Source: CBDUEV01 sp965366365 (GTDB lineage Bacteria > Actinomycetota > Acidimicrobiia > Spongiisociales > JAENVV01). From it: 17,999 nt of DNA. The position numbers and the translations under genes were made by a program. Location of the stretch: NCBI GenBank assembly GCA_965366365.1, contig CBDUEV010000058.1, positions 1 to 17,999 on the forward strand, given 5' to 3'. A model generated the notes under the pieces. It saw nothing but the letters and a program-made list of their open reading frames with translations. It did not search any database and was not told where the DNA came from. Within the stretch, counting starts at the first letter, position 1. Every line of letters starts with the position of its first letter. Positions 1-6,276 of this stretch are shown piece by piece.

Positions 1-56
1 CGGGTGTCGTCGGCGTGGTGCACGGTGGTGAGCACCAGCAACCGTCGACGGCTCAC
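1..56 (-). CDS. N-terminus of a GT4-type glycosyltransferase (partial, runs off the window)
   Basis: Only the first 18 codons are present. On the minus strand a GTG at 54-56 overlaps the TGA of the upstream dehydrogenase in a GTGA junction and opens a frame reading VSRRRLLVLTTVHHADDTR. The pattern hydrophobic strand, then T-x-V-H-x-x-D-D-T-R, is the usual beginning of GT4 (GT-B fold) glycosyltransferases of surface polysaccharide clusters, which use nucleotide-sugar donors in the cytoplasm. The 4-base overlap implies translational coupling to the UDP-sugar dehydrogenase, which could supply a uronic-acid donor. The catalytic half is outside the window, so the family call rests on this short motif and the context. 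Confidence 0.6.
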   Translation of the reverse strand, partial: MSRRRLLVLTTVHHADDT

Positions 57-1357
57 AGCACCTCGACGTTCTCAGCCGCCAATCCCCGCCGCCGGTACGC
101 ATCCCGGGCATCGAACACCACCGGAACGGCCGCCGCCACTGCCGCGTAGTCGATGGCGTCGTGGTCGGTCAGGATGACCGCCAACTCGAATTGCAGGGGG
201 CGAGCAGTCTCGACCACCTCGAAGCCCCGCTTCCTGGTGCGGGCGGGATCGACCAGTGGATCGAGCACGGTGACAATGGCACCCCGAGCGGCCAATTCGT
301 CGAGCACCTGGATCGACGCCGACTCACGGTCGTCGGCGACGTTGGCCTTGTACGCCACTCCTACTCCGAGGATCTTCGTCCCGAAGACCGGCTTGCCTCG
401 TCGGTTGAGCACTTCGCTGATCCGATCCACGGTATAGGTGGGCATCTGCGAGTTGACCTGTTCAGCAGTGTCGATGAAGCGAGTGGTGAAGTTGGCTTCC
501 CGCGCCCGCCAGGCCAGAAACTGGGGATCCAGGGGAATGCAGTGACCACCCACCCCCGGGCCCGGATAGAACGCCTGGAAGCCGAACGGCTTGGTGTCCG
601 CCGCTTCCACCACCTCCCATATGTCGATGTCCAGCTCGTGTGCCAGCTGGGCCATTTCGTTGATGAGCCCGATGTTGACCGCCCGGTAGGTGTTCTCGAG
701 CAGCTTGGCCATTTCGGCCGTCCGGGCCGACGAGACCCGATGCACGGTGGGGACGATGCGCCGATAGGCCGCCTCGGCCACCCGAGCCGACAGGTCGCCG
801 ACTCCGCCAACGACCTTGGGAATGTCGAGGGTCTTCATCGAGTCTCCTGGCGAGACCCGCTCGGGCGAGAAGGCCACGAAGACGTTCTCGTCCACGGTGA
901 GGCCGGCCGACTCGACCGCCGGAACGAGGATGTCGTCTGTGGTGCCCGGATAGGTGGTCGACTCGAGGGATACCAGCTGCCCGGCGCGGACGACTTCGGC
1001 CACGGTGGCCGAGGCCGCCTCGATGAAGGTCATGTCGGGCTGGCGATTGCGGCCGAGCGGACTCGGCACACAGATGAAGATCGTGTCGGCTTCGGCCAGA
1101 CGGGCGGGATCGGTGGTGACCTCGAGGCCGTTCTCCAGTGCCTTGGCCAGCTGGGCGTCCGACACGTCGCCGATGTGTGAGGAGCCCCGGGCGAGCTGGT
1201 CGACCCGTTCGGACGAGACGTCGAAGCCGATGGCGCCCAACCCACGTTCGGTGGCTGCTACGGCGAGCGGAAGCCCGACGTAACCGAGTCCAATGACCCC
1301 GGCCGTCCACGTCTCGTCGCGGAAGTACGCGACCGGGTCCTCATGAGTGTTCCGCAC
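53..1357 (-). CDS. UDP-N-acetyl-D-glucosamine/mannosamine 6-dehydrogenase (WbpA/WecC family)
   Basis: This 434-residue cytoplasmic enzyme should oxidise C6 of a UDP-N-acetylhexosamine twice with NAD+ to give a uronic-acid donor for surface glycans. Visible motifs are the Rossmann loop GLGYVGLPLA (about residues 22-31), FSPERVSPG and PKVVGG of the central region, the catalytic Cys273 in PGPGVGGHCIPLDP, VNSQMP (301-306) and YKANVADDRES near the nucleotide-binding C-terminal domain. GGHCIPLDPQFLAWRAR resembles WbpA (UDP-GlcNAc) more than plain UDP-glucose dehydrogenases, but the substrate is not certain. I chose GTG at 1355-1357: it gives the normal family length. The frame stays open upstream for 97 more codons, but those overlap the end of the preceding gene and look unlike protein. 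The start lies 11 bases after that gene's stop, and the end overlaps the next glycosyltransferase by 4 bases, so it is mid-operon. Confidence 0.9.
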   Translation of the reverse strand: MRNTHEDPVAYFRDETWTAGVIGLGYVGLPLAVAATERGLGAIGFDVSSERVDQLARGSSHIGDVSDAQLAKALENGLEVTTDPARLAEADTIFICVPSPLGRNRQPDMTFIEAASATVAEVVRAGQLVSLESTTYPGTTDDILVPAVESAGLTVDENVFVAFSPERVSPGDSMKTLDIPKVVGGVGDLSARVAEAAYRRIVPTVHRVSSARTAEMAKLLENTYRAVNIGLINEMAQLAHELDIDIWEVVEAADTKPFGFQAFYPGPGVGGHCIPLDPQFLAWRAREANFTTRFIDTAEQVNSQMPTYTVDRISEVLNRRGKPVFGTKILGVGVAYKANVADDRESASIQVLDELAARGAIVTVLDPLVDPARTRKRGFEVVETARPLQFELAVILTDHDAIDYAAVAAAVPVVFDARDAYRRRGLAAENVEVL

Positions 1358-1368
1358 AGGCGGAAACT

Positions 1369-3258
1369 CTACTCCAGTCCCTGGACCTTCATGGTGCGCC
1401 ACAGGAACGACGCCATTTGGGCGCGGGTCACGTCGAGGGTCGGGCAGAACTTGTCGTTCGTCGGGGGATTGCATCCCAAGGTGATCCCCAGGTCCCCGAT
1501 GATCTCGATTTCGTCCTGGTACGGGCTCGATCCGATATCGGTGAAGGTCCTGGATCCCGTCGAGGTGAGCCGGAGCCCATGCACGAGGAACTGCGCCATC
1601 TCCTGGCGGGTGATGTCGGCTCCGGCACAGAACGACGTCGCCGAGCAAGCCAGCTCCGGCGCCACGGCCAGGATCTGGTTGATGTCATCCTCGAACAAGG
1701 TGCCGTCGTCGTCGGAGAAGAAATCCTGGTCCGTGTTGGGCAACCCGATCGCCCGCCCGATGAAGGCGGCCATCTGCCCGCGGGTCACGTCGAGCGAGGG
1801 ACAGTACTTGGTGTTCGACGGCGGGTTACATCCCTTGGTGACACCTCGGTAGGCGATCTCGTTGATGTCGTAGCGATGGACGGAGTTGAGGATGTCCTCG
1901 AAGCTCGGGTCGATCGGGCCGTCGCCCAGGAAGGACACTTTCGTCACCGTCGGGCTCCGCAATCCCATCGTGTAGTAGAGAGGTCCGATGAGCATGTCGC
2001 TGGTCGTGGTGACACCGTCCTTGACCCCGGACACCCGGATGGTGGCGGCCGGTGATGCGTTCAGGAGCACCACCGAGGAAATGGCGTCCCACTCCAATTC
2101 GGCAGCGAGTTCGGTATCCGTGTACTCCTTCGTCCACAAGGCGTAGGGGTTCGCCGACGTGAGCGACCAGGGATCGGGAACAGATCGAACGTAGGAACGG
2201 TACCCGCCCCACACGTCCTCGGAGTTCTCGGTCACCCCGCCCGTCGACGACATGTAATACGCCTTGATGAGGTCCCCGGCGGCGGTGACTACGTCGCCGG
2301 CGGTCCCGGTGACCGCGGCCACCCATTTGGCGCCGTAGTCGACTCCCCCGATCACCTCGGATTCCTTGGACCAGCCCGCGTACGCCTGATCCTGGGTGGT
2401 GGAGCGGATGTGGCAGTAGCAGTCGTTCTTGCGGGAGGTAGTCATGGGGCCATCGTCGGTGGTGGTGTTGACGGCGGCAGCCCAGAAATAGTCCCGTTGG
2501 AAGGCGGCGTAGGTTCGACCCGCTATCGCCTGCGCCTTGAGGGCTTCAGCCGGCCAGGAGGAAGGCATCTCGCCGAGGCCCCGCAGGTACTCCTCCATCG
2601 ACAGTTCGAGCACTGCGTGGAAGTCGTCGTCCTGGCTCGGGCCCTGTCGGATCTTGACGATCCCGTGTCCGATGGCCTTGTCGTTCACCTCGATCACGGC
2701 CGCCTGGCCGGCGCCGCCGAAGGTGATGCTCGCCGCGCAGTCGCCCGGCGCGGCCGGCGTGGCCAGCGGCCCGGGAACCGTCCGGACGAATTGGCAGGTG
2801 GAACCGGTCTGCACGATCTGCCAGGTCTCCCCCGCAACGGGCTTGGCATCGGACTTCGGGCAGGCCCCGGTTCCGTCGCCGGCCTGACAGAGGTCGACGC
2901 CGCCAGCCGCCCCCGCCGGGACCTCAAAGGTGACGGTCGTGGTGTCCTCGACCAGGTTGACCCAGATGGGGGCGTCAGCCTCCGTCGCGATCGCCACCCC
3001 CGTGTAGTAGTACTTCAAGATCTCGCTGGCGGTGGACCCATCCGCCGCCATGGCGTAGGCGCCGTATTGCGACATGCCCACGCCGTGACCCCACCCTCCG
3101 CCGGTGAACGTGTAGGTCCCCTCGTTGATGGAGACGGCCGCGGCACGAGGCTCGACGGATGCCGCGTCGGGGGGAGGATCCTGCGAAGCCATGGCAGGGG
3201 CGACCCCAACCAGGAAGGTGAAAAAGGTAAGCAGCATCACGCCGAATGTGCGTGTCAC
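1369..3258 (-). CDS. Secreted SpoIID/LytB-domain protein with three SLH-like repeats
   Basis: The 629-residue product begins with a signal peptide (hydrophobic 6-24, cleavage probably after AMA-S). SpoIID/LytB signatures follow: GGWGHGVGMSQYGAYAM at 54-70 and EYLRGLGEMPSSWPAEALKAQ at 223-243 (Glu230 sits where the SpoIID lytic-transglycosylase glutamate is expected), then AIAGRTYA. SpoIID enzymes cut denuded peptidoglycan glycan strands outside the membrane; this need not mean sporulation. Between the two motifs lies an insert with four cysteines (about 120-175). Residues 452-625 form three SLH-like repeats, each with a Cys pair and a conserved Arg, expected to dock the enzyme on the wall. 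The GTG start at 3258 follows a strong AAGGAG site. The UDP-HexNAc dehydrogenase starts 11 bases after its stop, so a wall-cutting enzyme shares an operon with glycan precursor synthesis. Confidence 0.88.
   Translation of the reverse strand: MTRTFGVMLLTFFTFLVGVAPAMASQDPPPDAASVEPRAAAVSINEGTYTFTGGGWGHGVGMSQYGAYAMAADGSTASEILKYYYTGVAIATEADAPIWVNLVEDTTTVTFEVPAGAAGGVDLCQAGDGTGACPKSDAKPVAGETWQIVQTGSTCQFVRTVPGPLATPAAPGDCAASITFGGAGQAAVIEVNDKAIGHGIVKIRQGPSQDDDFHAVLELSMEEYLRGLGEMPSSWPAEALKAQAIAGRTYAAFQRDYFWAAAVNTTTDDGPMTTSRKNDCYCHIRSTTQDQAYAGWSKESEVIGGVDYGAKWVAAVTGTAGDVVTAAGDLIKAYYMSSTGGVTENSEDVWGGYRSYVRSVPDPWSLTSANPYALWTKEYTDTELAAELEWDAISSVVLLNASPAATIRVSGVKDGVTTTSDMLIGPLYYTMGLRSPTVTKVSFLGDGPIDPSFEDILNSVHRYDINEIAYRGVTKGCNPPSNTKYCPSLDVTRGQMAAFIGRAIGLPNTDQDFFSDDDGTLFEDDINQILAVAPELACSATSFCAGADITRQEMAQFLVHGLRLTSTGSRTFTDIGSSPYQDEIEIIGDLGITLGCNPPTNDKFCPTLDVTRAQMASFLWRTMKVQGLE
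1384..1905 (-). repeat. SLH-like triplet of the SpoIID protein
   Basis: Three protein repeats of about 55-60 residues. Repeats 1 and 3 contain GCNPPSNTKYCP and GCNPPTNDKFCP (C-x8-C); the middle one has the shorter CSATSFC (C-x5-C). Each is followed by a TR-x-x-M helix (VTRGQM, ITRQEM, VTRAQM), corresponding to the TRAE helix of canonical SLH domains. The usual F-x-D-V...W-A entry is replaced by acidic DDDG..FEDDI in repeat 2 and is degenerate in repeats 1 and 3. Confidence 0.85.
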
Positions 3259-3267
3259 GGTGAAAAT

Positions 3268-3273
3268 CTCCTT
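3268..3273 (-). promoter_or_regulatory. Shine-Dalgarno site AAGGAG deciding the SpoIID-gene start
   Basis: AAGGAG lies 9 bases upstream of the GTG at 3258 and fixes this start. Just upstream in the leader, GGGTGG-AGA-CCGCCC can fold into a 6-bp hairpin. I do not recognise a known riboswitch class in this leader. Confidence 0.7.
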
Positions 3274-3341
3274 GGGTCCCGGGCGGTCTCCACCCAGCCG
3301 GTCAATATCGGCGCCCCAAGCCCAAACAAGTATCTCCGATC

Positions 3342-3370
3342 ACACTAGACCCTCTCGAGCGTCTAGTCAC
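3342..3370 (-). promoter_or_regulatory. Candidate promoter with inverted repeat, upstream of the SpoIID gene
   Basis: On the minus strand GTGACT (3365-3370), a 17-base spacer and TAGTGT (3342-3347) resemble a housekeeping actinobacterial promoter, predicting a leader of roughly 75 bases. A perfect inverted repeat, ACTAGAC and GTCTAGT around 10 bases (3344-3367), fills the spacer, the position of a repressor operator. It also lies directly after the stop of the upstream dehydrogenase-like gene, so it could instead be a terminator stem, but no T-run follows on either strand. Confidence 0.35.
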
Positions 3371-3373
3371 GTC

Positions 3374-5026
3374 TCAGGGTTCGGCGACGAAGCGGTGCAC
3401 ACTTTGCCCGCGCACCACATATAGCTCGCCGTGCCCGTCGATACCGAACGACACGAGGCTCGAAACCGTGCCGAGTTCGGGGGTCCAATCTCGCACGGCG
3501 CCACGGGAGCTGCTTGACATCTCGAAACTCCTGATCCAACCATCGCAGTAATCACCGAAGAAGTACTCGCCCTCCAGCATCGGCAGGGCACTGCCTCGGT
3601 AGACGTACCCTCCGGTCACAGAACATCCGCTGCCGTGTGAATACTCGTAGACCGGAAAGGTCATCCCGGTGGAGACGCATGGCTCGAGTCCGGTGCAGGC
3701 GGATCCTTCGTAGACGCGCCACCCGAAGTTGAGCGAGGTCTGGGGAAGGGTGACCACGTTCACTTCTTCCCAGGCAGCCTGCCCGACATCGGCCAGATAC
3801 AGAGTGTCGGAATCGAAGGACCACCGCCACGGATTTCGCAAACCGATGGCCACGGTGGTCGATACCGTCGTGTCCACGTCGATGGCGAGCATCGAGCCCA
3901 GGGGGGTGTTGGCGTCCTGTCCCTCACCACCGGGATCGTTGGCACTCCCGCCATCACCGAGACCCAGGTAGAGCCGGCCGTCGGGGGCGAAGGCGATATG
4001 CCCACCGTTGTGGTTGGAGTACGGCTGGGCCGTTTGGTAGATCACCGTCTCGGAGGACTCGTCGGCGCGGTCCGGATCGGCGGAGACGCGATACTCGGCC
4101 ACGATCGAGAGATGATCGTAGGTGGCTCCCACCGGCCTTTCCCGGCTGTGGGACACGTAGAAGCGTCCGTTGTCGGCAAAATCCGGATGGAACGCCATCG
4201 ACAGAAGCCCTCGTTCGCCACCCTGGAGGACCGGGATGTCGAGAAATGGCGAGGCCAATGCGACGCCGTTGCGGACGATCCAGATCTCTCCGTCCCGGTC
4301 GGCCACGAAGAGCCGATCGTCTCCGACGGGAGCCCCGACGAAGATCGGCGAGCCCCATGGGCCATCGACCTCTTCGAGGGTGACCACCAGCGGGGGTGGT
4401 GGCGTGATCGGCGTCAAACCCTCCGCCCGGCCGAGGAAACTGGCCATCTGATCGCGCAACACGGGGGCTGTCGGGCAGAAGAGCCGGTCCCCACAACCCA
4501 CGGTCACGCCCGCCGCGGCGAGCCTTTCGATGTCTGTCTCGAAGATGGAGCCGTCATCGTCGTCGAACGGGTCGTCGAGCTGGTCGGTGTAGCCATACGC
4601 ACGGACGAGGAAGGCTGCCATCTCCTGACGGGAGATCGCCTGGTCGGGACAGAACCGATCGTTGACGGGCGGGTTGCAGCCCTTCGTGACCCCGGCTTCG
4701 AACAGCTTCTCGATGTCGTCCTCGAAGATCGAGGAGTCATCGTCGACGAAGGGATCGTCTGCTCCGACGGTGAGACCCAGGGCGCGGACCAGGAAGGCCG
4801 CCATCTGGCCGCGCGTCACGGTCGAGCCCGGGCAGTACTCGTCGTTGGTCGGCGGATTGCAGCCGAGCGTGATGCCCTCGGCGGCGATCGCCTCGATGAA
4901 ACCTTCGTGTGTGTTGCCGTTGTCGTCGACGAACGTGCCGCCCGGTGGTAGTTCCTCGGCGGCCCCCACGGCGGGGAGGGCGCTCAATGACAGAAAGATG
5001 ATGGAAACCAAAGTGAACCTGCGCAT
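3374..5026 (-). CDS. Secreted SLH-like protein with a glucose/sorbosone dehydrogenase (HHIP/YliI-type) beta-propeller
   Basis: The product is 550 residues from ATG 5026, which begins MRRFTLVSIIFL, a normal signal peptide (cleavage near VGA-AEE). A TTG three codons upstream is also possible, with GGAGG closer to it. Residues about 32-205 are three SLH-like repeats, here at the N-terminus, unlike the other three proteins. Residues about 215-545 form a GSDH beta-propeller: GGERGLLSMAFHPDF, NHNGGHIAFAPDGRLYLGLGDG, RNPWRWSFD, LADVGQAAWEEVN, NFGWRVYEG and GGYVYRG...GEYFFGDYCDGWIRSF. Members such as E. coli YliI oxidise aldose sugars with PQQ outside the membrane; others (HHIP-like) have no known reaction. 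The conserved His of NHNGGH is present, but PQQ use cannot be decided here. It is divergent from the CAP gene and 115 bases upstream of the SpoIID gene. Confidence 0.88.
   Translation of the reverse strand: MRRFTLVSIIFLSLSALPAVGAAEELPPGGTFVDDNGNTHEGFIEAIAAEGITLGCNPPTNDEYCPGSTVTRGQMAAFLVRALGLTVGADDPFVDDDSSIFEDDIEKLFEAGVTKGCNPPVNDRFCPDQAISRQEMAAFLVRAYGYTDQLDDPFDDDDGSIFETDIERLAAAGVTVGCGDRLFCPTAPVLRDQMASFLGRAEGLTPITPPPPLVVTLEEVDGPWGSPIFVGAPVGDDRLFVADRDGEIWIVRNGVALASPFLDIPVLQGGERGLLSMAFHPDFADNGRFYVSHSRERPVGATYDHLSIVAEYRVSADPDRADESSETVIYQTAQPYSNHNGGHIAFAPDGRLYLGLGDGGSANDPGGEGQDANTPLGSMLAIDVDTTVSTTVAIGLRNPWRWSFDSDTLYLADVGQAAWEEVNVVTLPQTSLNFGWRVYEGSACTGLEPCVSTGMTFPVYEYSHGSGCSVTGGYVYRGSALPMLEGEYFFGDYCDGWIRSFEMSSSSRGAVRDWTPELGTVSSLVSFGIDGHGELYVVRGQSVHRFVAEP
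4415..4933 (-). repeat. SLH-like triplet of the dehydrogenase-like protein
   Basis: Three consecutive repeats with GCNPPTNDEYCP, GCNPPVNDRFCP (both C-x8-C) and GCGDRLFCP (C-x5-C). The helices read VTRGQM, ISRQEM and VLRDQM; the third loses the Thr/Ser but keeps the Arg. Entry segments are strongly acidic (FVDDDSSIFEDDI, FDDDDGSIFETDI). This is the only one of the four triplets that precedes its catalytic domain. Confidence 0.87.
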
Positions 5027-5142
5027 ACTCTCCAAGCTACCTCCACATCGAGCCTTTGTCGGGCAGCGGGCCGCTCATCCAGGGGCCGGCCGGGAGATAC
5101 TGACCACCGCTTTGGGCGTCCGTACCATTTCTTTGGGTGGCA
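5027..5142. other. Divergent intergenic region between two SLH-like genes
   Basis: This gap separates the minus-strand dehydrogenase-like gene (start 5026) from the plus-strand CAP gene promoter. It contains two short palindromes, AGCGGGCCGCT at 5065-5075 and GGCCGGCC at 5084-5091, which could be operators but are also expected by chance at this GC content. A GGAGG on the minus strand (5041-5045) lies upstream of the dehydrogenase-like start. I see no clear minus-strand promoter here. Confidence 0.4.
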
Positions 5143-5169
5143 TTCAAGGATTTTGGCGATTTTGCCGAT
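5143..5169 (+). promoter_or_regulatory. Candidate FliA/WhiG-like (sigma-28 class) promoter of the CAP gene, leaderless
   Basis: TTCAAGG (5143-5149) and GCCGAT (5164-5169) are separated so that TCAA is 16 bases before GCCGAT, close to the sigma-28 pattern TAAA-N15-GCCGATAA. A GTG start at 5179 lies 9 bases after the CCGAT, the spacing expected when transcription begins at or near the start codon. The M23 SLH-like gene has the same arrangement (CTCAAGG, CCGAT, 9 bases, ATG), which makes chance less likely. The sigma factor itself is not in this window. Confidence 0.5.
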
Positions 5170-5178
5170 GATCTCTTC

Positions 5179-6246
5179 GTGCAGGTACTCAGACGAACCG
5201 GAACCGCGCTGGCGCTGGTTGGGTCACTAGCCCTTTTAGTTGGGTCTTACATAGTCACCCCCGCTCCAGCAGAAGCTCTCACCGCCAGCCAAGACGCGGA
5301 GATGCTCTCCCTCATCAACGGCGAACGCAGCTCCGCCGGCCTGGCCCCCCTCACCGAATACTGGGACATCGAAGACGACGCCCAGGCACAGACCGCCCGT
5401 CAGATCGCCGCAGGCACGATCTTTCACACCGAAGACCTGGCCGGCGTGACCAGCGGGTGGCAAGCACTGGGAGAGAACGTGGGTGTCGGCCCGAGCATGA
5501 GCCGTCTCCATGACGCCTTCATGGCTTCACCCGGGCACCGCGCCAACGTCCTCGGCAACTACAACTACATAGGGCTCTTCGCCGATCAGGATTCCGTCGG
5601 CCAGACGTACATCACCATCATCTTCATGCGAGCCGACCCGGCCAATCTGAAACCCAACCCTTCCGGTTCCTCCACCGCCGACACGGGTGAGATCCTCACC
5701 ATGTCACCCGGTTCGATCAGCGATATCGGCGGAACACTCTTCGAAGCCGATATCGAATGGCTGGCGAGCCAAGGAATCGCCTTCCCATGCTCGAACGACC
5801 GCCCCAACGAATACTGCCCGGACGCTCCCCTGGCCCGAGACGAAATGGCGACCATGCTCGCCCGCGGTCTGGACCTGCCTCCCGCATCCCAAGGGTATTT
5901 CGGAGACGAGAACGGTTCCCGCCATGAAGATGACATCAATGCGGTGGCCGCGGCCGGAATCACGTTCGGATGCAATCCGCCTGCCAACGATCGCTTCTGC
6001 CCGGACTCGACCCTCACCCGCCAGCAGATGGCCAGCTTCTTCGTCCGGGCGCTCGACCTGTCGTCGCCCGGAGTCGACTTCTTCGCCGACGACGATGCCT
6101 CGGTCCACGAAGACGACATCAACGCCTTGGCGGAGTCGGGTATCACGCTGGGCTGCAACCCCCCCACCAACGACCGTTACTGCGGGGCGGCCCAGTTGAC
6201 CCGTGGACAGATCGCCGCCTTTCTCCATCGGGCGCTGACCAACTAG
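5179..6246 (+). CDS. Secreted CAP/SCP-domain protein with three SLH-like repeats
   Basis: From GTG 5179 the product is 355 residues and starts directly with a signal sequence (VQVLRRTGTALALVGSLALLVG, cleavage near PAEA-LTA). An alternative GTG at 5137 adds 14 residues ahead of it, has no ribosome site and would sit across the candidate promoter. A CAP domain (PF00188 type) spans about 35-152: LINGERSSAGL, FHTEDL, WQALGENVGVG, FMASPGHRANVLGNYNYIG. Bacterial CAP proteins are extracellular and mostly of unknown activity. A short linker leads to three SLH-like repeats (about 181-354), so the protein is probably wall-docked. It is divergent from the dehydrogenase-like gene; a glycosyltransferase gene starts 30 bases after its stop. 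Between them CGAGT-CGCC-ACTCG (6255-6268) is a weak hairpin. Confidence 0.87.
   Translation: MQVLRRTGTALALVGSLALLVGSYIVTPAPAEALTASQDAEMLSLINGERSSAGLAPLTEYWDIEDDAQAQTARQIAAGTIFHTEDLAGVTSGWQALGENVGVGPSMSRLHDAFMASPGHRANVLGNYNYIGLFADQDSVGQTYITIIFMRADPANLKPNPSGSSTADTGEILTMSPGSISDIGGTLFEADIEWLASQGIAFPCSNDRPNEYCPDAPLARDEMATMLARGLDLPPASQGYFGDENGSRHEDDINAVAAAGITFGCNPPANDRFCPDSTLTRQQMASFFVRALDLSSPGVDFFADDDASVHEDDINALAESGITLGCNPPTNDRYCGAAQLTRGQIAAFLHRALTN
5719..6240 (+). repeat. SLH-like triplet of the CAP protein
   Basis: All three repeats have the long C-x8-C loop: CSNDRPNEYC, then GCNPPANDRFC and GCNPPTNDRYC. The helices are LARDEM, LTRQQM and LTRGQI. The first repeat is the most divergent (FPC instead of GC, Ala for Thr before the Arg). 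The last repeat ends only three residues before the stop. Confidence 0.86.
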
Positions 6247-6276
6247 GAAGACGCCGAGTCGCCACTCGACGGTACG

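Noticed and set aside
161..1180. Long plus-strand open frame opposite the UDP-sugar dehydrogenase
   Set aside because: It is antisense to a gene with complete family motifs, and its translation is rich in Arg, Gly, His and Asp without domain pattern, as expected for a GC-rich shadow.
1358..1648. Upstream extension of the UDP-sugar dehydrogenase (97 codons)
   Set aside because: It lies within the SpoIID gene in another frame and reads as Arg/Pro/His-rich noise. GTG 1357 gives the normal family length.
1369..3258. SpoIID protein as evidence of endospore formation
   Set aside because: SpoIID/LytB domains are common in non-sporulating bacteria, and no other sporulation gene is present in the window.
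4415..4933. Regularly spaced DNA similarity, considered as a CRISPR or tandem DNA repeat
   Set aside because: The period of roughly 180 bases matches coding SLH-like repeats with protein-level conservation; units are not identical and there are no short unique spacers.
3998..4951. Plus-strand open frame of 317 codons opposite the GSDH/SLH gene
   Set aside because: Shadow of the repeat and propeller coding sequence; no recognisable motif, no ribosome site.
5036..5142. Possible riboswitch (c-di-AMP ydaO or c-di-GMP type) before the CAP gene
   Set aside because: Actinobacterial wall-enzyme genes often have ydaO-type leaders, but I find none of its conserved blocks, and the FliA-like promoter implies no leader.
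6255..6268. Hairpin CGAGT-CGCC-ACTCG as terminator of the CAP gene
   Set aside because: Only a 5-bp stem and no T-run; likely chance or weak attenuation at best.
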